Assembly: GCA_028023455.1 (NCBI GenBank) | Contig: JAQFVV010012496.1 | Span: forward strand, 1,674,001 to 1,738,000 | Length of the DNA stretch: 64,000 nucleotides | From: Epiperipatus broadwayi | Taxonomy: Eukaryota; Onychophora; Udeonychophora; Euonychophora; Peripatidae | Reading direction: 5' to 3' | Shown here: positions 12,501 through 24,500 of the stretch, one piece after another | Numbering within the stretch: position 1 is the first letter of the stretch | How the letters are laid out: each line of letters starts with the position of its first letter | Notes under the pieces: model-generated | Database searches by the model: none | Told to the model about the DNA's origin: nothing | What the model saw: only the letters and a program-made list of their open reading frames with translations | Made by a program: the position numbers and the translations under genes

Positions 12501-15500
12501 TGAGGAAGTGCAGTTTTTATTTTATTTATTACTATAATGGTCAAATATCCGATGCAATTTATTTGTCCATAATGTTGTCACAAATACATAGATAAATAAT
12601 CAATCAAAACAAGATTAAAATAAATAACTACTAATAACTATATTATAAAAACAGGCAAAACTTTTCATACAGTAGTGCCACTCAGTGCAAGCCAGAGTAA
12701 TCAATGGATGCCAAATTTGTGCATAAAATCCCTATCTAGTGCCTACTCATCCAATATCCCCAGAGTAGCTTTTAAATCCTAAGGTCTAGGTGCAGTGCTC
12801 TCAAATCCAAAGGTTCCTCACTGACGAAGGCCATAAGCCAGAAACTAGTCTGGGGATATTGGATGAGTAGGCCTCTTTTAATAGCAGTTATGAGCAAGCA
12901 TAAGAAATGGTGATCATGTGATGTTTAGTGGTTTAACTACATTATAATATTTATCAAACCTGTTTTGATAAATATTGTAAAACAGTTATTAGTAGTTGTT
13001 TATTTCAATCTGGTTTTGATTGATTATTTATTTATTTTATTTAAATTTTAAAAATGTGTGATTATCTTGAATAGATTTTAAATTATTCATCATAGTAAAG
13101 ATTGAATAACAAATTCATATTCGATTGATCATTTATTTTTATTGTAGATAATTTAAAAAATATCTCTTATTTTAAAACATAACATTACTGAAATACATGC
13201 CTATAATTAATTAATTGTTATTTTGATTATTATTTTGCATAATCCATTAAGTATGAAATGTTGTTTGCTGTTGAGCCAAAGTTACTGATTTGATTCCTGT
13301 TTGAGAAATTTCTTAATAAGAAGAAATATGTCTAATTTAATAGGATGATTGCTATGTGCTTGAATTAAAAGAATTTATCCATGGTTATATTGATCTGCAC
13401 ACTTAATAGAAGAGCAATACAGAGACTTCAGACCACTCAAAGAAGTATGGAGAGATGCATGTTGGGAGTAACAAGAAGAGATCGATAACGCAATATATGG
13501 GTAAGAGAACAAACAGGTGTTACTGACCTCATTGAAAAAATTAAAAGACTGAACTGGAGTTGGACTGGACATTTTGCTAGAAGAGATGATAATAGATGGA
13601 CAATTGAAATCTTAAACTGGATTCCAAGAGATTGTAAAAGACTCAGAAAGAGACCACATGTTACATGGATGGATGAAATAAGAAAGTATGCAGGGTGATG
13701 TGGAGAAGAAAAGCTAAAGATCGGAGAAGATGGATTGAACTTGGAGAGATCTTCATCCTGCAGTGGATTGATAATGGTTGATGATGATGATGATATTGAT
13801 CTGCAAATTTTTTAGAGAATTTTAAATTAATCAATAGTTTTTCTGCTATAACCTTAACATTGGGAAATTATATTTATTTATGTTAACATTACAAGCATAA
13901 AGCTAAACTAGTCAATATATAATTAAAATTACCCAAATCCAAAATTCAACCAGACCATCTGGTCTGGTTGAATTTTGGATTTGGGGTAATTTTATTTATG
14001 TTGGTACATTTACAATTTATAACAACAAATTTGACATTGTGAATATTACAAGAAAAGAAAAAAAGCTATAACTTGGCAAATTTAATATACAGTATTACAA
14101 AAAGTAATGATTTACAGGAAGAATTGTATGTGAAACGATTTTTTAACGAAAGCATGATAGTTTTAATCAGATTTCATATGCGTAATTAATTACATGCACA
14201 AAATATTATTCTGGACACTCCTTCTTAGCAAAAGGAATTACAGAGAATACAAAGTAAGCACGATGACTTGTGTTTTTCGATGAATGATACTGGTTAGAAT
14301 TATAGACTTTGTCTTCAGATAATACCATAAATAGCACTAAAACAATATGCAATAACAGTATATAATACTGCAAGAATGTATATTAAGTATTTACAGAGTT
14401 GTCTCCAATTGTTTCAAAGTGAAAATGGTATAGTCATTTTGTTATATAGCTTCTGTCCAAATCTGGTAGCTACATTTGCGTCTTCGTTCTTTATATACAT
14501 TGCAAAACTTAGATTGATATTATTATTTAGATATAAAACAGACAAAACTCACTATACGTATTGCCACACATAGCAAGCTAGAGTAATCAATGGATGCCAG
14601 AAGGCTTGTGCATAAAATCCATTGATTACTCTAGCTTACTGTGTGTGGCAACACGTATAGTGAGTTTTGCCTGTTTTAACAACAGTTATACACAAGGATA
14701 AGAAGTGGTGGTCATGAGATTATTTAGACATGTCATTATTATAAATATTTTTTTTATTCATCACCTGTGTTTTTGTTATTTTAGACTATTGCTTAGATTG
14801 TTTACCATATCTAACGAAACAATATACATATATAAACATATATTTGCCTACATAATGTATACTCATTATGCATTTACATAATATATATATGAATTTATTA
14901 ATCGCAAGCAGGTGATATAATAATAACATGAAAGGCTGAAACCTTTGACAGAAGCCCCTTAAAAATGCTTATATGACAGCCAATCAGATGTAATAATGAC
15001 TGCATAGGAAACTCTCAAGTCAAAAACAAGTCTGGCTTATTTATATATAAATTTAAGTAGAAAAGAAGGCGGAACCATCTTTTTCTCGTAAAATCTCTGT
15101 CTTGGGTTTTTGACTCGAGAGTTTCCTATGCAGTCATTATTACATCTGATTGGCTATCATATAAGCGTTTTTAAGGCGCCTCTGTCAAAGGTTTCAGCCT
15201 TTCACGTTATTATAATATATATGTATATGCAATCTTTCCACATTTTTTTTTTCTCTATAAAAATGTTTAGGCTGATCCCGATAAATTGGACAGTTTTGGC
15301 TGTTGCATGTTACATGGGAAAGGATATAACCGTTGGTTTGACAAGTCTTTCAATCTTGTAGTTCTTAAAAATGCGAGGGTATTGTAATACTTTTTTTTTT
15401 TATTGTAATTGTAGTCTTAAATTCAAAATTATTATAACCAAAGTCATTTTTCTCACATTCCAGTTTTATTTCAAAAAGAACAAAAAAAAATTCAATTTTT

Positions 15501-18500
15501 TTTTAGTTTCAATAAAGTATTTTTTTAATTTTAAGCTATATAAATAAATTAATGTCTTTTAATTGTCACAAAATTATATTTTTAAAAAAATCATCTTTTA
15601 TTGAGCTGATTTTAATAATTTTTAAAACAAAATTTATTATGATTTAATATTTAACATTATTTCAAAATTTTAAATAAGATTTCAATCAGAAAAAAATAGT
15701 CACCAAATTAATTATCTACCGTTCACCACCTGTTGTAGTCTATTTTGTTCTAAATTTTACGTTGAATATCACCTAAATATGCAATAGGTAATTTGCCATC
15801 TATTTTCTGTTACCACTATCTTTAGTATCATTTACTAGGCTACCCATACTACCTAGAAAATGGCAAGTCAAACACAGTTGAAACTTTGAAATTAATATTG
15901 ATAATACTAAGCAAGCACATACACAGATGAACAGACAACTGCATATGTACTTAATTTGTGACTATTAGTAAATATCCATACGTAAATATATAAATTCACA
16001 AACATGTGAGTTTACATATTCATATCAAGATGGATGACATTAGTTTAATCTTCATATGCATTTTGGACCCAGCTTGAATTATATGAATATACATGAAATT
16101 ATTTGTTTCTTAATTACAAGCGGTATCACAAAATTATAAGACCCACTATCATTTACTTGTCTTTTTTTTTAATCTGTGTTTCATGTCACATGTTTCATTG
16201 TTTTGCAACATTGCTATTGTCACGCAAAATTATTTTTTATTGATGAGGAATCATTTATATTGAACTCCATACAACGTTATTAAAATAAACCGAAAAATTC
16301 CTAAAAAATAAATAATATATTCATTATTAGGAAATTGTTTTAAGTTTGTTTGTTTTTTAATTAAACCATTTATTTTAAATTGTATAACAGTATGATCTAG
16401 ATTTCTTGCGAAAACTTTATAATAGTAGTCCTATGGAATTTGATTATTTTATCATTTGCTATTCCAATATTATATTTATAAATAGAGGGACTGTTTATCT
16501 TTTGAATGCTCTATATGTTATTTTGTTATATTTCGATAGTTTTTTTTTTTTTTTTTGTAAAATCATAGTTCAATGTTATTGTGATGTTTATTTTTCTGCA
16601 GATCAGAAAACTTATTTTTTAAATGCTTTTATAAATTAACGTAAAACTTCTGTTTGTTTATATATATTTGAATCAAATCTTGTAACTGGTTTATTTTCTT
16701 TAAATTTCGTCCATGTTGTGTCAGGTATCAATGAGAATGCAATATTTCAGGATTATTCAGTGTAACAATATAGGTTTACTGAATTTCAAACTGCATTGAT
16801 ATCAGTTTAGTAAGTTTTCAGTGAAGCACAGATAGATGGCAGTCTATTTTTTAAAAATATGCTTGCATTGGATTTCATGACGAATTCACTAAACAGCAGT
16901 TACATTTAATTAAAATAGAAAGAAAAATAAATGAATGATGAAATCTTAATTTTTCTTGATTGTTTAAACAGAACTTGCTTTTTTTTTAAATGCTGCCTTC
17001 ATAAATACAAAAATCTTGAAAATGATTTATTTTGTTTAAATTTCAAACATGTTGTGTCAGATATCAATGACAATGCAATATTTCAGGGATTATTCAATGT
17101 AACAGTATAGGTTTACCGAATTTCAAACTGCTTTGATGTTAGTTAGCATAGATAGATGGCAGTCTGTTCTTTAAAAATATGCTTGCGTTGAATTTCATGT
17201 CTAATTCACTAAAAAGCAGTTAACATTTAAGAGAATGAATGATGAAATCGTAATTTCTCTTGCTTGTTTAAAACAAAACCTGCTTTTTTTTAAATGCTGG
17301 CCTTCGTAAATTTAAAAATCTTGTAAATGGTTTTCAACAGTGCAAATTTTATTTCAAATACAGCAACATTGTTTATATCATCAGTTTTTTTAAATTTGAA
17401 TATGAATAATTACACAAATCTGTTGCAAAATATTTTACGACTAAAAAATAATGTATATAAAAAATATTTATAAAAAAAATGCTTTTATTTAATGTAATAA
17501 ATAATGCATTAAAAAAATTTTAAAATTTTTTTTTACCTTCAATCGCAATTTTGTATGTTCGATGTAACCTGATATAACAGCATGGATCAGTTTATGCATT
17601 AAAACCAAAACGAAACGTATTTCTTCACAATTTTGGTTGTTATACGCAAATTGTAATAAAAGAAAAAATGTTTGGTTTTTAGTGCTTTACTCAGCAAATT
17701 AAATAAACGGTTTTTATTAAATATATTTTTATAAAAATCATTAAATACTAACGAAACTTTTTTTTTTTACTTTTATTTCAAAAATGCTTTACAGTCATAA
17801 ATTCAAATTTTGACAGCATATTTTACGGACCTGTAAGACATCCAATAATCAGTAATGGGTATTTCTGATTAATAATTATAATTTTGTGAAAAATTATCAA
17901 CAGAATTAAGCTAATTTATGTTATACCAAGTAATTTAGATTTCAACAAGTAATATTTTTGTTATCAAATAAAATACTTATATAAAATATAATCTTATTAT
18001 AAATCTATTTATTTATAGGTGTGTTGAAACTGGAAAATTTATATCTAAATATATGTTTTTATTTTATTATAGGTCGGACTTAATGTCGAACATTCGTGGT
18101 AAGTTAACAGAAAAGTGTTTAATTTTTTAATTTTGAAATGCTGAATTTTGTGCTGTTATGACGATGTAATGCAATATTTACCGTATTTACTGGTGTATAG
18201 GATGCAGTGGCATATAAGATGCCCCCACCCCATTTTTTACATACATTTTTAAGAAAAAAAGTAATATTCTCATGAATTTTCATAATGATTTACTGTACTA
18301 ATCAAATTGTAGTTATTTACATCTACAAAAAATGTAACTAGGGAACACTGTAGTTAGGTACCTTTTAATCTTCATCTCCAGAGCTGAACTTTTGTAGATT
18401 GTCTCTTTTCTTAACTGTATGTTATTTACTTGTGGATAGATTTATATTTTAAGGCATCTTTCTTTTTATATTTTAACCGTTTAAGTTTAAAATATTTTTT

Positions 18501-21500
18501 TTAAAAATTATGAGGATATCAAACTATTTTGAATATTTTGCTCTGATATTGGTGTGATTATAAGAGTATATATATAATTTTATCAATATAATAAAACGAA
18601 TACAATAATATAAATTCAAACTTTTAATCCATGTAGGAGCGCTTTCAACTCTCTAAGTAGCCTTATTCAACTAAGGTTGAAACTTTTAAAATCAAATGTA
18701 TAAGGTATGTTTAAAGATAAATCACCTTCTATTTTTAGCTTTTCCATAATTCATTAATTCTTACATTTGCTGCCTGTCGATTTATTAAGTATTTTTTATA
18801 TTTATTTATTAACATTGTCTCCTTTATTTTTGGTTTGTTATTATTTTTTTCAATACATATCTTTACATTTTTATAACTAAAATCAAATCTAAAATTACAT
18901 TTTTTATTATGGTCATAAAACACTGATGCTGTTAGAACATTATTTTTAGTATTATTTTGTGCAGATTTTTGAACTCTTTTTAGTAACAGTATGTGTTCTC
19001 TAGTCCTTTTCTCTAAAGTACAATATGATTCACCAATATAAGCACTTCCACATTCACATCCATTTATATACTATAGAACTTTGGTTCATAAATGAATTTT
19101 TATTCTTAGAATTATTTATTAACTTATTTAAATTAGGAAGTACATAAAATGCAATTTTACATATGTTTTATATAATTTCTTTATAAATTTTACTTGTTGA
19201 TTTGAAATAAAAGGTATTGATATCCATACTTTCTTATTATTCACAGAATCAACTTTCATATTATTCCATTTTTTATTATAATTTTTAACTATATTATAAA
19301 TAATATTATAATCATAACCAATGTCTAATAATTCATTAGTAAATATATTTATATTTTTTGTCTTATCTGATATATATTTTCAAAGTTTATTATTTCGAAA
19401 CAAAAAGATCATGTAATTATATATATCCTACATGCATGCTTATATACATGTGAATTTGCAAATATTTTTTGTTTCGCAAAAGAACAAAATGCAATAGAAT
19501 GCTTATATGTGTATATTAATATAAAGCACAAGTTTTAGACTGGTCAAAATTTCAACTCATTTTTATTACTGACACATAACACATACCTCTTATTTTGAGG
19601 GGGAAAGGTGCATCCTATATGCTGACAAATACGGAAACTTAATAATAATTGAAATTATTATTATAAATTTCAAAATGCAATTTTTCTTTTAAGTCTTACC
19701 TTAAATAGACTTCAAATGATGTTTTATTTGTTAAATTACGCATTAAAGTTCATTGAAAAATTAGTAGACTTTTTAGTCATATGTGGCATTTTAACAGGAG
19801 CCTATTTTTTTCCGAATATCATAGTATAAGTAAAAAATATTAATAAGAAAATTATTCATTGATGAAATTTTTTTAATGAAATTATTTGAGAAAATTAGTA
19901 TTAAACATATATATTTATAATTTATAGAGAAATCATTTGAAGAATAAATTCTTAGTCTCAAATTATGATATTTACAATAATGGAAAAATTGATTACATTA
20001 TTTGTAGAAAACGCATATTATTGAGATTGTATTGATGAGTTTATCTCCATACAGGGCTGATGCTCCAATTGCAGGTTATCTTTGGGAATATGCCATTAGT
20101 GGAGACTCTCTTTATTTTGGGTAGGAAATTTATCTATACTAAAAGCTTTCAGATCTTTTATGGTTCAAAAAAACTAAACCCTACTCAGCATTTTTGCCCG
20201 ATGAATCTAAGAATAAATTACTTATGTATCAGAAGAATTAGTACTGTTGTTAAGCAATTAAAACTAAATAGACTTTTAAACAATACATCTTTTATATTTC
20301 AGAAATTATGTATAGCATCTTAAAATATTAGCGTTTATAATCCGTCAATTTAATACATTGATTTTTTGACTATTTGAAGAGAAGTTAAATAGAATTGAAA
20401 CCAAAAGTAAAAGTAATTAAGAATAATTTTTAAAAAAATGTGTGATTATCATATATCAATTATTTTATCATTTAAAGTATCAATCTAAAATGATAATTTC
20501 GTTCTAAAAAATTATCGTGCAATCAATTGATTTTCTCAAAATATTTTCATTGACTTTTGCCACCTTTTAAAGCCTAGCCATTGTGTGATTCTAATACAAC
20601 TATATTCAATTTAACTAATGAAATTGTTTTACGTTTCATTCTTTTTTTTATTTTTATAATTTTCATTTTTTTTAATCTTTGTTGAAATTAAATTAAGGTA
20701 TGGAAATACCTCTAATAAATCAAAAAAATATTAATGTTTGTTTGACATGACATGCATATAGACAATATTAATTTATGATTTAAAGTTCTAAATAACCTCA
20801 GTAATGAAGATAATATAATTTATTTAAATTAGGTAAATGTCGTAAGTTTTTATAGTCATGATAACAAGTAGTTGTAAAAATTTTTACAATTTATATATAT
20901 ATATTTTCTTACTCGTTTATAACTCAATACATAATAACGGTCCACTAGGCTGGGAAGATTATAAACTTATGATTCTATTTAAAGATTTACCGCTTAGCAT
21001 TGCTTTCGACCAGGTCTCTCATATTCATATAACTGACTTGGTCAAAAGTAGCCCTAAGCTGTAAATCTTTAAATAGAGTCATAAATTTATAAACTTTCTG
21101 GCATAGTAGACTTTCACTATCAAGAGCATTTGTTTTTGTTGCTAATCAGTTTTCAGAGAAAATGTAATGCAAAATCTTCCTTTTATTTAGAATTAGCCAT
21201 TTGAATGTTAGACTTTTATTTGAAAAATTACGTAATTGAGTTGATACTTTGTCTTATTCCGTAACATTAAAAATTGCGGTTTTATGAATTTATCGTTATG
21301 ACGCTAATATGCAACTATATTTTTTTAGTGGATTAATCTTTCTTGTTACACAATAATATTAGGACTTAATTATTGTTTTATTATATATATTTTTTAGCTA
21401 TAAAATTCGATATTAAATTTATGATATTGACTTTTATCCTTTTCCAGGGAAGAAAAAAGTCAATTTTCATAATTCTCATTTATGAATAGTTATTCTTTTT

Positions 21501-24500
21501 TTTTTTAAATCCAATTTTTTGGAAATTTGGGTTTTTAAAAGCATTTCTGATTTTAACTCAGAACAAGCGTTGGTGGTCTAGCGGATAGCGTAGCTGCCTT
21601 CCAAGCAGCTGGCCCAGGTTCGCTTCCCGGTCAACGCATTTGACATATGAAAGAAAAAGAATATTTATTCGATAAAGATTCTCACTTTTAATTAATTGAT
21701 CGATCCTATTTAATAAAGTTATTATAACCAATTAGGATTTCTTATTATTTATTTTTTTAGCTCAAAATATTTAATTCAGCAGGTCAGCCTAATTCTAAGG
21801 GGAGATAAAAGTAAATATGATTTTTGCATTGACCATGCAAACAAACCTGAATCACAAATACGATCGCTGCCTTATTATTTAGTCCATTTATATGATATCA
21901 TCTGAGGTAAATGTTTATTTCTATAACCAATAGTTATTGCATCTTTTTTTAGAGGTTCCTTTGAGATTATCATTATAGTGTGGCCAGTTTACTTCCCCAT
22001 GAAAATTATACTTTGTGTTCGCAATAAAATATTTTTTTAGAAAGTCTGTTACTTTCATTTGCTTAACATTCTCAATCCAATGAAGGTTTGTTTTTACAAT
22101 TGTAGATTCGATATCATCATATCCAGAAAACTGAAGAACATTTATAATTTTGCTATTATATTTTTTGAACATTGTTGAACATTCTTAAATGAGTTTTTCT
22201 CAGTTACATCAGTAGAATCCATATCTCATATTCTTTCAATAAACCTAATGGAATAATAACCGTATATCCATTTAATTTAATTATACTGCAATGATTGTTA
22301 ACCTGCTAATGATCCAAGCCTACAGTTGAAAGTTTTCTCTCCCCATTATTGATTGATTGAGCATTGAATTGCTTTGAGCATTAATTATTAAATAGAGCTA
22401 TTTGTAAATTGCATATATGGTATCATTCAGCATAGTAAATAAATGCTAAATTACGAATGTACTTGTGCTAAAAATAAGGTAATTGTTAAGTCTTTTTTTT
22501 TGACGTAATGAAGCTTTACTTTTTTTTTTTATCATTAGTCTTTTTTAGTTATACAATAACTTTTTTTTTTTATTAAAATAAGAAATGTACAGATGATTAT
22601 TATTTGTCAATTTTATATATACATTCCTGAGAATATATACAAGGCTTTACGGCATAATTCCATGCTCATGACCGCAGGTCCACTTCCGGTCCAGGTGAAA
22701 CTAGGAAATCTTTTCAAATCACAAGCAAGCATGTGGGAGATTCCCTCAACTAATTTAGACAGCCATCCAATATTGCTTAGTTAATGATTATCTGGCTATT
22801 ATTGGCTGGAAGTTAATGGTTTCTGGGTTAATCAGATAGATGTCATTGTCCTGATGGTAAATGTAAAGAATATGATGCGGTCTTCACCACCATTGAAGAA
22901 TATATCGTACTTCTGTCAGCATTGAGATCATGATTCACTTTAAGAAATATAAATTATCCCCGATTAAATGAATGTCTGCAGAAAGGAGTTTGCTATTAAC
23001 TGAAAGGAGACTCCTTCATTTCTTTTGGAGGCCGTAGAGGGACCAAGCAGGGCAAATTTCTAATGCCCATTCTATACGTTCTTGTCATTGCAGCTGTTAT
23101 TACTATGTGATTATTCATATAGTATATGAACTTGGATGGGCTGCTCACCAACACACATTAGCCTTTGTGGTGGGGTTATTGGCTTTTTACCTCTTGAGTT
23201 TGAGATCAAGAAACGCCATGGTCCTCTCAGTTATAGATGGACAAATTGAAATCTTAAACTGTATTCCAAGAGGTAAATGACTCAGAAAGCATGTGTGAGA
23301 TGGATGGATGAAATAAGAAAGTATGCAGGGGTGAATGTGGAGACGAGAGGCTAGAGATTGGAGAAAATGGATTAATTTGGAGAGACCTTCGTCCTACAGT
23401 AGATTGATAATTGTTAACAACGATGATGGTGAATTAAATGAACACTTAGGTTTAATTGCAAGTATATTTTAACTTTTAATTGCTACTCTTATATATTTAA
23501 AATATGAAATACTTTAATAATGAAAAAAGTAAAAGATGTTTAATTGAAGTATTTAATTCTTCTTAATAAAGCAGAAACTTCTATTTCTTGTGTATATACA
23601 ACTATATAATTTTTTTTTTCTAATCTGATATTTTGAACCATAAAATTTTCTAAAGCTTCATTAGTAATTACGAACTAATATATATCTTTTTTTTTCCTTT
23701 CAATTTTTGTGTATGTGCTATGTGTAAATGTGCTGCCATTTATTTTTTTTTTTACTTTGGGTTATTTCATTTGCAAAATTAATCTTAAATTAATTATTTA
23801 TTGCTTAAATTAACCTTAAACTAATTATTTCTTTCACTTCACGAATTCTACTTCTTTATAATACATTAATTGCCTGTTGTTTGCGGCTTTTACTTTTTTT
23901 TTTCGTTTGTTTCTACATGTAAATGTGTGCTTGTGCAAATGTTTGTGATTGCGTGTGTAGGGCAGACGCACCTGTAGTCGGACATCTGTGGGAATACTCT
24001 CTTCTCGAAGAAATTATCTTTCTAGGGTAATGTTATATATATATATCAATAATTGTAATTTATTTTTTAATTTTTAAGCATGATTTTTGTAATTTAATTT
24101 TTTTTTTTTTTGCATTTTAATTATATTTTAGTTCTTACGTTAAAATGTTTCACATAAAAGATTTTTATTGAACTTATCTCTCTCTCTCTCTCTCTCCCAG
24201 CTCTTAATTTTCAGTTACGTTTCTAGATTATACTATGTATACATAAATAAATATTTCTGAGATCATAATATTATTTGGAATAAAAAAATTCATTGTTCAA
24301 GTTATTTGCATGTGTTGAAGTTGCTTTTTTACATACATAAGTAATTTTATGACATCTTTATCACTATAAATATTAAGGAGCTATGATTATGGGAACTTAG
24401 ACTTCCCGAAAGCGCTCACATGATTAATTAAGATTATTAATTATTACACTATATAGCTTCATTACATGGGCGTAAAGAATAGAGTTATAAATATTAAAGA

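Larger units (their letters stand above)
3729..15270 (+). other. CPT1 intron B-C
   Basis: 11.5 kb, mostly mobile DNA: fold-backs at 4111-4320, 4686-4970, 11302-11523, 12588-13035, 13925-13993, 14537-14680 and 14934-15204; a T-rich repeated block (5500-6400); a CpG-richer patch (6720-6990); a minisatellite (7748-8010); a reverse-oriented LINE (8580-10440); a SINE (12021-12138); and a LINE tail (13378-13795). 7200-7740 and 10450-11290 show nothing I recognise. Confidence 0.75.
18099..20054 (+). other. CPT1 intron D-E1
   Basis: 1.96 kb. A reverse-oriented Penelope-like element remnant occupies about 18600-19430; the rest is unremarkable. Confidence 0.7.
20121..23960 (+). other. CPT1 intron between the alternative exons
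   Basis: 3.84 kb separates E1 from E2. It contains a fold-back (20930-21105), a tRNA-Gly SINE (21567-21655), a reverse LINE tail (21905-22175) and a forward LINE tail (23225-23435). The space is far too long for steric hindrance between the two exons, so exclusivity would need protein regulators or RNA pairing. Confidence 0.7.

Noticed and set aside
21567-21638. Functional tRNA-Gly(TCC) gene
   Set aside because: The fold is good, but a T-stem mismatch and the SINE-family tail straight after it indicate a SINE head rather than a working tRNA gene.
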